The position numbers and the translations under genes were made by a program. The notes beneath the pieces were generated by a model, which was not told the DNA's origin, searched no databases, and saw only the letters and a list, made by a program, of their open reading frames with translations. A DNA stretch of 64,000 bases from Lomentospora prolificans (lineage: Eukaryota > Ascomycota > Sordariomycetes > Microascales > Microascaceae): NCBI GenBank assembly GCA_029532625.1, contig JARFXM010000009.1, forward strand, positions 5,507,501 through 5,571,500, read 5' to 3'. Each line of letters starts with the position of its first letter. Position 1 is the first letter of the stretch. This document shows, piece after piece, positions 33,640 to 46,032 of this stretch.

Positions 33640-34599
33640 CTTGCAGGCTGGACGCGACTGCGTGGGTCGTGGAGTGCGGGTTGCTGGCAATTGATGATTG
33701 ATGCTGGTCATCCGACACACGGGGGAGGTCTCGAAGAATTTGTTTGTCTCTGAAGCTGTCACGAGCCGTGGCATGGGGAACATTGAAAGGTGCCTGGCCG
33801 ATGCCAGCTGTAAAACTTAAATTAACACTCCGTCAGGCTGCGCTGCGCTAAGCCGATCCGGGAACCCCTGTCCCGTCGCACGGTTACATCCACTACGGGA
33901 CGACGCTCAGCACCCAGGGCAACGGCGCCTGCGATTTCCTGCCACCGGTTTTTCCAAGTAGAGCGATGAGTGTGGGAGAGATGGGCACAACCAGCAAGGC
34001 AATGGGGGCGGCGTCCTTCCTCTCTTCCAATCCCCAAGAATCCCTCTTCAGCTGCCATGACGGATCCCCCTCCCCTAAAACCCTCTTTACTCCCTTTTCC
34101 TCCCGAACCTCCTATTTCCATTTGTCTGGACATTAATTCGAGTCTGCTCCCTGTCACACAGCGTAAATTCTGTCGAGCACCGTAGACTACGCTCCCGATT
34201 GGGTCTCCTGGGTTCGCATTTATGACGTCCCCGCGATTGGTCTGAAACCCACTCCCGGATCCCTTGTTGCCCACGGCCACAGTCGACCACACACACATTC
34301 GCTCCTTCCTTCGCCCCTACGGGACTCACAACGTCGCTACTTCCAGACTGGCTCTGTGAGATTTTGCGGAACTGCGCCTTCTCCATAAGGCTCTACTGAA
34401 GGGAATTCGCACCAGAAATTCTCCTTCGTCCACTCCTTCCGGCTTTTGCTCCCTTTTGAGTTTCGTCCCTTTGTCACCTGCTCTCTCCTTCTCGTTTTGG
34501 CGCTTGAGTACTGGAATGCGACGGCGTTTTTCTACATTTGTGAAGCCTTCTTGATTCTACTTTCTTTTCTTCCGCCTTCTATAAAATCCAAAGCTCAAT
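33640..34599. other. Divergent promoter region uL14m/SET9, 0.96 kb
   Basis: C/T-rich on the plus strand towards SET9 (especially 34400-34580). No conserved frame. It should serve both genes. Confidence 0.5.
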
Positions 34600-36642
34600 A
34601 TGCCTCCGAAGGCCTCGAACCCCACGAAGAAACAGGCCCTCACCCTGGCGCAGTTGTCAGCGTACGACGACATCCTCACCGATGCGCTTGTTGATCATGT
34701 ACGGGTCATCCTAGCTGCTAGGGCTGTGGCCTCAGTGGCAGTTGCACTGGTTTGGCGTTGCTAACAAGGGACACTCTAGGTGTATTACTGGACCACCATC
34801 CCCAAAAACCGACCCTCCTACCACCCGTCCCGTGGGATCCGAGAAGAGGATGTAGCCAAGATTATTCAAGACGAGATCGTGCTTAACAAAAGCGTAGACC
34901 AAGCCGAAGAGCGTCTCCTCAAGACGGACGGAATCCGCAAGTTTCTAATGTCCCTAAAAACGGACAAGGAGAAGGACGACTTTAGGAAGCATCTTCGTCG
35001 CTACTTGAGCATTTATCTTCCCGACTGCGCCTTCGAAGTCAATTCGACGAACCGCTATACGATTACGACGCATGAGGCGAGCATCACCGCCCGACGAGCG
35101 ATTCGCAAGAACGAGACCGTCAAGTATCTCACCGGCATACAGGTCGTCATCACCCCAAAGGAAGAAGACGAAATTTCGCGCCGAAAGAAGGACTTTAGCA
35201 TCGTTGTAAGCTCACGCAGCAAGAGCACTAGTCTTTTCATGGGCCCGGCCCGCTTTGCGAATCACGATTGCAATGCGAATGCCAAGCTGAAGACGGCAGG
35301 ACAGGCTGGCATGGAGGTGGTGGCCACGAGAGACATTGACGTGGGTGAGGAGATTACGGTAACCTACGGCGACAACTACTTTGGCGAGGATAACTGCGAA
35401 TGTCTGTGTAAGACGTGCGAGGATCTGTGTACGAACGGATGGGCGTCTGGAGATGGTCAGCCTCCTTTGGCGCAAAGTATCGAACGGGATGTCGCGCAGG
35501 GATACTCGTTGAGGCGCCGCCGCCGAGACGAAAGTACTTGCTCGAGGTCCCGAACACCGTCATTGACGCCCGATATCCGGCCTCGTATTTCCAAAACCCG
35601 GTCTCGCAGCTCTCGGTTCGATGGCACGGCGGGCTCGCCCTCGGAGGAGTCGTCGCTGGCTGGGACAAAGCGGCCGTGTGGGCTGCTCGCCACGCCCCCC
35701 TTTACACCCTCTAAACGACAGAGGCTTGAGGATGTCTCGGCCCTACCCATTCCGCTAAACCTGCCTTTACCTGTGGCATTAAGCTCGTATGATTCGACGG
35801 ACCAGTCCACGCGTAGCAGCTCGGTTCCCAGCGCCTCCGACGGCGCCACACCAATGACGGAGATGTCTTCTCCTCCCAAGTGCAGTCCATTGAGCCTCGA
35901 GACTGACCCGCTGGACAAGGCTGCCGACGCGGAGACGCAACTAAGGGTGGAAGACGCCGATGAAGCTCAGAAAGCGGTCCTCGGCCAGACAGTTCCTTGC
36001 ACACCTCAAACCGAGAAAACGACGGCGTTGCTGCTGAGCAATACCTGCCATACGGGTCTGCAGACGCCATCCAGCGGACAGACGAGGAAAGCTACTAACG
36101 CAGACCGTGCACTTACGCCAACTCTTGGAGGCATCAATCTTAGCATTGAGTCGCCAACGCCTAACGACGCCTCCGACGTGCAACCAGTGAAGAGGCGCAA
36201 GTATCAGAGGCGAGCCTTTGAGAAGGAACCTACGCCGCCCCCTCGAAAGCGCATCCCCGGCGACTACACCCTGACACCCCTGCTTCTGTCGGAGCCCGAG
36301 ACGGCTTGGATCCACTGCACGATTTGCAGCACGGCATTTGTCCAATACAATGCTTACTACACGCGAAGCGCGTGCCCGCGATGCGAGCGCCATTCGAAGC
36401 TGTACGGGTACATCTGGCCCAAAACGGATAAGCTCAACAGCCGCGACAAGGAGGAGCGCATCCTCGATCACCGAACCATCCACCGATTCCTAGATCCCGA
36501 GTCGGAGGCCAAAGTAAGGGGGAGAAAGAGGCTTGTGTCGGACGACAAATCTGCGGTTAATACCCCTGAGGCGGAGGAAGTGGATATGAGCGGACTGAGG
36601 CGTAGCGGACGAATGCGAAAGGTCAGTGGTCTCCACACTTAG
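34600..36642 (+). CDS. SET9: Set9 histone H4-K20 methyltransferase
   Basis: CDS is join(34600..34698, 34780..36642), 653 residues. It is the fungal Suv4-20/KMT5-type enzyme that methylates histone H4 lysine 20, linked in fission yeast to DNA-damage checkpoint signalling. The short first exon (MPPKASNPTKKQALTLAQLS...) joins VYYWTTIPKNRPSYHPSRGI across an 81-nt intron. The N-terminal helical Set9 region is followed by the SET domain with RFANHDCNANAKL (cofactor and lysine-channel residues) and VGEEITVTYGDNYFGEDNCE. The zinc-binding Cys cluster CECLCKTCEDLC follows directly. The C-terminal half is long and disordered, with a Cys-rich patch near the end (CTICSTAFVQYN and CPRCERH) typical of filamentous fungal Set9. 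Identity is secure. Confidence 0.96.
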
Positions 36643-37546
36643 CGGGCCGACGGAGTTGCGTGTGGGCGAGACAGGTTTTACGGAATAGGAAGGCAACAGC
36701 AGCGGCAAGGTGTCTTGCGGATTTTTGAAAGGGCGTTGGGATGGAATTGTATGCGCCATTGCCACCACTTCGCGAGGCACTCAGCCAAGTGAACACATCA
36801 TCGATGTGGATGTAATATTATTATCAGCAAGGGGGGGCGGAACCTGTATTTTGGTCATCATGGTAGTTATTTCATTGTCTGTCAGGGGAGACTCGGAAGG
36901 GCCATGGGAGAGGAAAGGGCAGCAGTGATTAATTCAATCAATGTAGATAGATATTCATAATAACCATCTCCTGAAACGCCGGTCTCGATGTAGGTTAACC
37001 CCTTGCCTTGCCCGTTTTTGCCCTTGCATGCGCCATGCATCATCATTCCTGACCATTTCCGATGCTTTCCAACTCTTGCCGGACCCCCGGATGGGGTTTA
37101 ACGTAGCCAGCGCCGTTCCCGAAACAATGATACCGGCCCTTGGTATTATTAGAATGATGTTGAAAAGAGAGAAAATATTAGAATAATACTAGAGAGGAGG
37201 AGGAAAAAAAAAATTAAGAAACCCCCCCCCCCCCCAAAAAAAAAGGATGCTACAGTGTATGAGCGGATATCGAATAAGTTTGGACAGAAGAAAGGTGCAA
37301 GAAAATCAAAGAAAAAAGAAAGGAGAGATTACATTCCAGTGGAGATTGACGCAATCTCGGGCTTGGCAGAGCGAGTTCATCCCTCCTTGGGTCGTCCCCT
37401 GGAGTGCAAAACCAACAATGGCTTCCTGTCTCGTTTTCACCGGGACCAACTCATGGTCCGTCCGGCGGCCACACGCACACACACACACACACACACACAC
37501 TCTCTCTCTCTCTCTCTCTCTCTCTGTCCTCTCCCTTTTGCCTCGA
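36643..37546. other. Convergent 3' intergenic region with homopolymers and microsatellite
   Basis: Between SET9 and the minus-strand membrane protein. It holds a run of A, then C, then A (37204-37243) and the CA/CT microsatellite. No gene recognised. Confidence 0.5.
37475..37525. repeat. Compound (CA)n(CT)n microsatellite
   Basis: About 12 CA units run directly into about 13 CT units, just past the 3' end of the minus-strand membrane protein gene. On the transcribed strand it would be a GA/GT run in the 3' UTR. Confidence 0.95.
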
Positions 37547-38173
37547 CTACCCTCGATTGGTAAAGTAACCGGCCGGCGGCCCATCCGTACGCCGCACATT
37601 GCTAAAGACGGGCGTTGGCTTAGGATGCACCCGTATATTGTGCGGCTCAGGCGCAGCGCGTAATATCCTCGCGTGCTTATAGCGGGCCCAGGGCGTCCTC
37701 TCGACGTACACGGTGCCGAAGTCTGTCGAGCTGGAGGACAACCGTCTGTGCCTAAACCTTGGAGGGATGTGCGGGTTCGTCCTCATGTCCGGCAAGCCAT
37801 TGTCATCGTCGTCGTCGTCGTTGACGTTGGCCCCGCGGCGCCACCTTGGAAGCAAACAAGCCCAAACGATGAGGCAGAGGATGACGAAGCCGAAGATGGA
37901 GCCGAGGATGGCGCCGATCTCGCCGCTCGTGAGGACGTGTTCTGGCTCGGGCTGGGCGGTGGTGGAGACGGTAGGGAAGGGCGAGGGAGCGGGGGAAGGA
38001 GTTTGGTAGGCGGCGGATTCGAAAGCTTCGGGGGGAGCGGCGCCGAGGGTGACGGAGGTTATGAAGGTTGTGGAGGCGCGGACGATGGTTTGGGTGAGGA
38101 TGGCGGGGGCGGTCGTGGGTGTTAGTTGGCGGGGGGCGAGGGAGGGAGATGTTGTTGTTGGTAGGACACCCAT
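37547..38173 (-). CDS. Fungal single-pass membrane protein with Ser/Thr-rich ectodomain
   Basis: Single exon. The start MGVLPTTTS at 38173 gives 208 residues; the frame is open 87 codons further upstream, but that part looks like UTR. Residues 1-85 are Ser/Thr/Pro-rich (likely O-glycosylated), followed by SGEIGAILGSIFGFVILCL, which begins the one transmembrane helix (about residues 88-108), then Arg/Trp (PRWRRG), an acidic Asp run and a basic cytoplasmic tail. There is no obvious cleavable signal peptide. The GEIGAILGSIFG type of helix is common in small fungal plasma-membrane proteins of unknown or wall-sensor role. No function is assigned. Confidence 0.7.
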   Translation of the reverse strand: MGVLPTTTSPSLAPRQLTPTTAPAILTQTIVRASTTFITSVTLGAAPPEAFESAAYQTPSPAPSPFPTVSTTAQPEPEHVLTSGEIGAILGSIFGFVILCLIVWACLLPRWRRGANVNDDDDDDNGLPDMRTNPHIPPRFRHRRLSSSSTDFGTVYVERTPWARYKHARILRAAPEPHNIRVHPKPTPVFSNVRRTDGPPAGYFTNRG

Positions 38174-39353
38174 TTTTCTTTTTCTTTTTTGTTCTCTTTC
38201 TTTTTTCGTTTCCTTGGGGTTATTGTTTAGAGAGTTGGAATGTATGACCGGATCGAGGAGGAATGAAGAGAAAGGTAATGGACAAAAAGGAAGACTTCTA
38301 TATATCGACCTGGTTGGAGGGTCGCGAGGCTCCGAATGCGAGAGCTGTAGCGTAGCAGCTAGCTCGAAGGAGAGGTCGTGGCGGAGCTGGCGCAGTTTGT
38401 CGGCGAAGGAATGCAAACCCCAAGCTGGGACCAAAGGGATGGAAGAGAGAATGCAACCCCAACGCTGGCGGAAGGAAAGGGAATGGATGAAGAACCGGGG
38501 AGGGTCTAGTTTAAAAAAAGAAAAGGGAGAAAGGGAAGATTATTTCCTCTTCTGAGACACGCGCGTGATGAATCAAACACACGAGGGAATATCCGAGTTT
38601 CCTCTTCGTTTTTCCTTTGCACACCGAGTCAGTTGTTCCCGCTGGCTCGTCAGCCAGCTGTAAGTGGTGAGGCGTTCAATTGCCGGTTCCTCGGGGGTAT
38701 AAGTGGTGGCTGCAGACTGCAGGCCGAATCGAGTTTGCGTAGTCTCGTTTTGCGGCCTTTTTTCTTTTTCCTTTTCTTTTTCTTTCTTTTCAAGAAGACG
38801 AAAGAAGAGAGTGTAAAAGAACTCGGACTTCTGTCTTCTATACCTATGCGACGATGGACGTGTGGGAAAGGTTGAAATGGCTTCGAGGCTCAAGATCATT
38901 GATTGTATACGCTGTCAGTAGTCAGTGGCCGAGACACGCTAGTTTTTGTATTCTTTTTTTCCATTTCCTTGGGTTCACAGTTGATATGTACTGCGAGTAT
39001 AACTACGGACACACAGGGTCATGGATAAGAGAGAGACCTTAGGCCAGCTAGATACAAGACATTCCCACTCAGATGGACACCATTGTCCCGTCATCTGACG
39101 GACGGGGGTGGGGGCGGGAGCCGGACAAGGGGGTGTAGACCGTTGGCGGCGGGACTAAAAATGGGGAAAGAAGGAAAAAAAAAAAAAAGGGCTCCAACGA
39201 CGGAATAGGCAAGAACATGGCCATGATGCTGAGGAAAAGAGGTCGGGGAGGGGGTGGTTTCGGTGGCAAGCATGGACGAGACTAGCTTTGGTGGGGGGAG
39301 GTCTACTAAGATGGTTTCCAGGAGGGGTAGGGCTTGATGGGGAGATGCAGAGG

Positions 39354-39394
<41 letters not shown>

Positions 39395-42300
39395 GGAGAG
39401 AGGAGAAGATGCGAAGAGAGCAAGAGAGCGAGGAAGCGAGCGTATCTGTGTGAGAAAGAGAGGGAATCACCCATTGTCAGTCAGAGACCAATGTGTTGGT
39501 TGGAAACAAGAAAATCCGTCATGGGTTTCTGCGAGAGACATGGGGACCCGGGTCTGTTCTCGGAGTCACATACATGCAAAAAGAAAGAAAAAAAAATCTC
39601 CCCCAAGTGGGATGGACATTGTCTGAATGTCCTCCTCGTCTCTCATGTTGGTGCTCACGCGGTTTCAATAGGGCAGTTGTACGACAGCTGGCTGGCCTTG
39701 CAGCAGGGAGGCTAGTCATCCCCTCACCTCCTCCAGTTTGGGCCGAGAACAGGAGGGCGTCCGCGTCAGATCTCGATAACCCAATACAAAATGCATCAAA
39801 ACACAAAGAGAGAAAGAGGCAGGGAGGTTCTACGCCAGCCACGGTAACTGTCCACTAACCAGCGTTTCTCACCCAGGCTGGCTTTCACCGTTCTAGCCGA
39901 AGGGGTACGCAAGAATGGTGGGGAGGAGCGAACCACACAGAGCACCTCCACTTTGGCCCCGCAGCAATTCAGTCCTTTACTCAGTCCGCCTCTGCCACGG
40001 CCACGGAGCATCTAGTCAAGACAGCTTTCTGGTTGCCGACCAGCGTGCATTCAATAGATTCATCCCACCAGCACTTGGGCCCCAGCCATGGAGACCCCCC
40101 GCCCCTCTGAGCATGGTTTCCCACCTGCCCCGCCGTAGTGTTTTTGTAATGGTGTGGCTGCCGGCGACGGGGAGGGAGGGTGAACCCCCTAACCAATGGA
40201 AACGCGCATGGCCCCATCGACCAAGGAGTTGGATGGCGGAGATGTGTGAGCGAATGCATGAGATTCCAACCCTCCATAAGGCTGGAAAAGGATATACAGT
40301 TGCTCATGTGGACTCCAGAACCTGGACATGCTGGCTGCGGCACACCGAACCGAGTCGCACAACCATCAGCAGCACTGCCGGAAGGATTCATGGGAGCAGG
40401 TGAGTGAGCATGACGGGTGTTGAGTCAAGAAAGACGAGAGGATTTCCCGGGCGCTGGCGTGAGCATGTATGTAGGATTGCCCGCGGGCTTGGGCGAGCCG
40501 ACGCGGGATAAAACCAAGAGACAAAAAGAGAAACCCCCAGAGAAACAGCCAAGGGGCCGCGGGCCACGCCGTCTCCGTGGTCAAAGAGACGCACGCCTAA
40601 ACCCGCCACCTGCCACCATCATATTCAATGTTTCTGCTTTAGTCCGTCGTCGTCGTCGGCCGCATTGTCCATGCGTACCCGAGCCTTAGGGCGTCGAGTT
40701 TGGAATGGGTTACTGCAAAACAAGAGATCGGCTTTTCGATTTTGGGCGATGGCGCCCCTCGCGCCAAATAGGTGCGACCAATGCAATGCACTCTCATTCA
40801 AAGCGACGCTAGCCAGGGTTGACGAGCGCCAGAACCTGCTCGCTGGGACTGGTGGTGGCACTTGGGGATCGCGCGGCTTTTTCCTTTTTCTTTCTTTTTC
40901 TTTTCTTTTTTCTTTTATTTGGCCTGTGTGGCGAGAGGCGGCTGACGCTGAATATGCGGAATCGATCAAATAGTGTTTTCACGGTCAACTATGGGACGAA
41001 TAGTCTGCCAGAACCCTTCTCGAAGAGGGTGTATACGGCTCAAATAGTTTCGACGATCGGCGCGATCAATCAGGGGAGCCGTCGGTAGAACGAGAGGAGG
41101 AGAAAAGAAAACATCTCGCAATGAGTCCAAACTCTGCGAATCTTCACCGACTCGTTTGCAGCCGGGTCTTCCCTTGAACGAAACTTGCCTTTCGCAGGCG
41201 ATAAAAAAAAAGAGATCTCGACTATCGCAGCACAAATAGCATTCCTTTCGTTTTTTGATTCGCCCAACGGCGAAATGTCCGTCCACGATGCTTACCCGTT
41301 GTGTCGGTTCTAGGGCTAGCTTATGAGGAATGCAACAGGCGAAATCCGAAATCCTAGCCTATCGACCTTTTAGTGCCAAAATCCTCCCAGCTCACCCGAA
41401 TCCGGCCGCCCAGCTGTTGGGAAAGAAGGGGGCCAAATCCAAGAGTACATGTAGGCCGCGTGGCCGCGTGGTGTCGTGACCGGCCTCATTTTCTCGGAAT
41501 GTCTGACTGGCGGTATGTGAGCCACTCGAAAACGGGCAACTACGCCCACTCGCCCCACACTTTCTCGCGCCTGTGACGTCCCAAAGAAAAGGCCCTCCGG
41601 GTTCGTTAGTCTAATCCAACGCCAGCCACCCCCTCGTAGATATAAAAGCCCGCAGGCCGCGCGCAACAGGGGCGAAGCTTTTGCCTAGTTCTGCTCCTCA
41701 TAGCTGGCTAGCTTGGTCCAGTGGGGCGCTGAAATCCCCGATTTGGACAAGAGGGACGACTAGGGAAAGGTGCCCCGAAGCGAAGCCGCTTGTCGGTTGG
41801 TTACAGTAATATGTTCCCGATGGCTGGCTGGGAACGAAGGGTCGTTGGGGAGGGGGGCAACAATAGGGAACCAGCCAACGATTCGCGGCCGGAGCAGCAA
41901 TAGTCTCGAATGCTCAGGCCGCATCGTGTTGCCGCTGGCTGCTGGCGGAGGAAAAACGCCGCAAGTGCCGTGCCGTGCCGTTGGACCAATCGCTGCCGCC
42001 TATGTTGGACGCGCTGGAGATGCTGATGGCAGGACTACATTTGTGCGCTAAGAGGCATACGGCAATGGCCATCAACGCCTGAAAGCTGGCGGATTTCTTA
42101 TTAAAGGAGGGGCGGAAGGGAGAGAAAGAGTGTGGGCAAGGTGCCGAGGTGGCGTCTTGCTTGCGATTCAGGCAGTTTAACGATCCACGGGCAGGCACAG
42201 GCTTTGATTCTCAGATCTACACAGACTATGGGATGAAGACGGTTTCGGGCCACAAACCTGTCTCATTCAATGGGCCGCTTTCGTGCGGCGACCCATCATC

Positions 42301-42459
42301 GCGGCAAAGTAGCTTTGCCAATGCTTCACCTCTACTTTTGTAATATACAGTACCTGTGAACCCACGGCGTCTCTGTTTCCACCCTCTGCCCTGGGCCTAT
42401 TGCCTGCGCGTCGAGGGAAACCTAACCGAGAACCAACTTGCCCCTCCTTCCTCGCCCAT
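38174..42459. other. Large intergenic region, 4.3 kb
   Basis: The longest gene-free interval in the window. I find only short frames, a GA microsatellite, pyrimidine and purine tracts (38759-38789, 40876-40915) and many GCTGGC/GCCAGC units (38650, 39690, 40330, 41704, 41821, 41934). It could hide a non-coding RNA or a lineage-specific small gene, but nothing supports one. Confidence 0.5.
39361..39392. repeat. (GA)n microsatellite
   Basis: Sixteen GA units in an AGAGAG-rich neighbourhood, intergenic. Confidence 0.95.
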
Positions 42460-44216
42460 CTAGTGGGCGCTGATGATCTTTTCCAACTCGTCGGGGTCCT
42501 TGACAGCGGTCGTAATGTTTTCAGATCCCGAGGCGGTGATGATGAGGTTGTCCTCGATCCTATTATGATATGGTTAATACCAGAGCCAAGGTAATATTGT
42601 GGGAGAAAAGGTAGTAGGATTCAAGCTCCGCGTCCCAACGTACCTGACACCGCCAACATCCCAGTATCTGTCAAGGACCGAAGCGTCGATGAATTGTGAG
42701 TGAACAGGGTCCTTGAGGTACGGCTCGATTATGAAGTTACAGAAGTAGATCTGTGCCCAACGTTAGTTCACAAGACTCTCTGTATTCAACGCAAGCTGAT
42801 TGGCAAGTGCACGTACACCCGGCTCCACGGTAATGACCGAGTTTGAAGGCAGACGACCGCGCACGCGAAGGTATCTAAACATGGTATCCTTGTCGTCGTA
42901 GTTGGGGTTGCCGCCCGTGTCGTGCGTGTCCATGCCTAGGTAGTGGCCCAAGCCATGAGGGAAGAAGGCGGTGCTGGTTCTCGCCTTGAGAATGGCTTCC
43001 TTGTCGCCCTTGAGGATTCCCAGCGAGAGAAGACCCTCCACCGCGACCTCATGTGCGCGGTAGTGCACGTCGTCCCAGAGGACACCGTCTTTGAGCATCG
43101 CGATCGATTCCTCCTGCATGCGCAACACGATGTCGTAGATTTCGCGGGACTCTTTCGAGAACTTGCCGGAAATCGGGAATGTCCGGGTCTGCCACGACGA
43201 TTAGAAGCCGCGTCTACGAAAGGGAAAATCAGCTCCAACCCCTTCAACGTACAATGTCAGATGCATAGCAGCTCCACTCGGCACCGGCGTCGAGGAGTAG
43301 GTTCAGCTTGCCCTCCAAAGGCAGGTCATTTCGGACATAGTGGAGAGTCGCAGCAGCGCGCCCAGACGCCACGATGGAGCTGTACGACTGGTTCTTGGCG
43401 CCCTGGCTTACGCTCGCGGCAAGGAACGCGGCTTGGAGCTCCTGCTCGTTCTTGGCGTTCTTGACCCTCTGAAGGACGAGGTTGTGGCCTACAGCAGAGA
43501 TATTATTCGCCTTTTTCATGAGCGCGAGCTCAAAGTCATCCTTGACGACGCGGCAGACCTCGATGGCCTCCTTCAGGTTGTTAAAGTTCTTGTTATCGAA
43601 GCCGAGGAAGGTGATGTGGTCCGACACTTGGTTGGGGATGGCGAACACGGTGCTCTTAGAGGCTTCGCAGCTGGCTAGGTGGGCGAGCGTAGGGTTGACG
43701 TCCGTCGTAAACTTGACCTCGTCGACGTCGTACTTCTCGAGAGCTTCGGCGGGGCTGAGGGGTAGCCCGGACCAGATGACGCTGTCAGGGTTGATAGGTG
43801 GGATGAAGAGGACGGACTTGTCAGTAGCGATGTCATAGAGGAAGTAGCAGTCTGCGAGCTCGCAGCCCGTCATATAGTAGAAGAAGCGTCGCTGGCTGTT
43901 GGATTGAATTTTTGGGAACACAGATGACGCCCGTTAGTACTATTTTAGACTAGAGGATGACGTGCAGCATGCGAGCGGGAAAGAAAGAAAACAAGGCGGC
44001 GAGGTGACAGAGAGTCGAGGCAACCTCAAATTGCGCGTGGCCTTACCGGAAGGGCTCGGGTTCGTCATTATCCTCGAGGAGCTTCGTCATGCGACCCTCG
44101 ACATACAAGACGCCCGTGGCGTCGGGGATCTTGCGGCGGATGTGGTCGACTACGCGGCGCGCATGGGCCTTGGCGGGGTACTTGCCCTTCAAGACAGTCT
44201 CGATGGATGAAGCCAT
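42460..44216 (-). CDS. PEPP: Xaa-Pro aminopeptidase (PEPP type, M24B)
   Basis: CDS is complement(42460..42559, 42644..42750, 42817..43188, 43253..43895, 44047..44216), 463 residues, all phases consistent. It is a dinuclear manganese metallopeptidase removing N-terminal residues before proline. An AMP_N domain (VLYVEGRMTKLLEDND, RRFFYYMTGCELADCYFLYD, FIPPINPDSVIWSG) precedes the pita-bread M24 fold. Metal ligands are visible: the Asp residues in LLLDAGAEW and CYASDI-TRTFP, His in FPHGLGHYLGMDTHD, Glu in VITVEPG, and Glu in RIEDNLIITASG. The last exon follows an 84-nt intron. The start at 44216 (MASSIETVLKGKYPAK) matches cytosolic fungal PEPP proteins; an in-frame ATG at 44459 would add a basic N-terminal extension (see findings). 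Confidence 0.95.
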
Positions 44217-46032
44217 GGTGGTGGATAGGGGTCGATGGGATGAGCGGTTGTGTTTGGCGGGGCCCAGGCACGAGACGCACAGCGACGGTAATATCCGGTA
44301 GGGGAGATGGTGTTGTCGGGGTCTGATGGCAGGCGAAAATCGGGTTAGCGCTGCGGCGGGAGCAGAGCGGCGGCAAGCTGTGGTTAAGCTCTGGCTGGTC
44401 GAGAGATGCGGCCGGAAGACGATGCGACTCCTTGCTGGTTGGAAGCTGATGCGGGTCATGGGGAACCAGCTAGGGAAGAAAAAGTGGCGGGGTGGTGGTG
44501 GCGGGATGGAGTGATTGTCTGATAAGGTGGGGAGCGGGGGAGCTAAGGACCACGGCGGGCAAGGAGATGTCGATGGGTTGCGTCGGGAAGCTGCGTACCA
44601 CAAGCCGGGGGAAAACCTGTTAGGGACATCTCCACGGTGGTGATGGGGCAACGGACACCGTGCTCAATGGGCAAGCACTTGCCTAAAGCGTAACAGACAT
44701 GCGCCGCCGCCGCCCGCGCTGGCCAAAGGCTTGTTGGCTTTGTCAGCGAATCCCTCGCCGTTGTTAGCCGCTGGCTGTGGGCACTGGCGCCTTTGTAAAA
44801 AAGGGAAGGCCAGCCAGCCGTTCTCATCAGCAGATAGAGCCGCCTGACCGGCCTCAGGGGCTCTCGAATCGCCGGCCCAAACTCAAATCTATTCGCTCCC
44901 CATTCCGGTCCCGTCTTGGCTGGCCGGGGCTGGCCCTACGGCCGTTGTCCGGGCTCACCATGCCGGTCACACTGAGTGGGGTGGAGCAATTTCGATCGCT
45001 CGAGGGTCGCACAAAGGGAATGACTCGCTCCCCAAGGGCGAGGGCGCGCGGTTAAAAATAGCCAGGCAGTCCGGTCTTCAAATCATGATATCACCAACGC
45101 TGGCTGACCTCCCAGCGCTCACCTGTCGGCTGACCGTACCGCTTCGCGAGGGTGTGATGATTGTTAGCGAAGGCGGTCTGCCCAAAAATGCAGCGGATCC
45201 GTGATTGCGTCCTGCTTCCATCCAATGATCCTTGGTTCCAACGGATTGAATATTGTTGCCTTGTTTAATTCGGCTACCTGCAGTACCAGCTCTGCCATCT
45301 GCTTGCACTTCATTGATGCCTTGCCACCCCCTCGCCCCGAAGCTTTCCATTGGCGGCTATGCAGGCGGTGTCATCTGCTTCTGACTCACGACATGGCCTG
45401 GCGGCATGCTCGCAACACGGCCATTTTACGAAGTACTTTTCCTTTGGCGGTATTTTGACCCATTTCGCCAGGGCGCACAAGAAGATCGATGTTGGTCTCT
45501 TCGTGCGCGACCGTATGCTTGGAACCTAACGGCGGACCCCCCAAACCCGACCATTCAGCGCCTAATGCGCGAACCCAATGCGCGAACCAGGGTCTCGGTT
45601 TGCACGATGAATGGGCGCAATGGAGATGAGTCGAACACCTCCTCGGTGCAACTTAGTGTTTTTGTGTTGGTTGCCTATCAGCCCCAACATTCGCACTTTA
45701 CTTTTGGTGGTCGTATGCAGTGCTGGCTGTTGGTGATGCCTGATCAGCCTTTTCCTGATTTGTGTGTTTTTTTTTTCGGCCGTCGTCTGCGCGTCCTGAT
45801 CGATCCGATGTGAGATGGTCTGCTCTCTTTAAAGCCACCTCACCCATGCCGACCTGACCTCCCTTCGAGCGTAGAGTCACGTTTGCTTGTCCCCTTGCTG
45901 CAGTACTATTACAAGCTCTGTGCTCTCGCTTGCTTCCCGTATCTTGCAGCACAGGCATCATTTAAACCCAATTTGGACCTTCTTTGATTTCCCCAAGCAG
46001 CCTTCCACGGGTTGACGGGTACGCAGCCCAGA
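44217..46032. other. Divergent promoter region PEPP/BCS1-like, 1.8 kb
   Basis: GCTGGC/GCCAGC units are dense here (44391, 44766, 44808, 44924-44940, 45101, 45721). The frame 5' of PEPP (44217-44651) is open and may be partly translated. No separate gene is supported. Confidence 0.5.
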
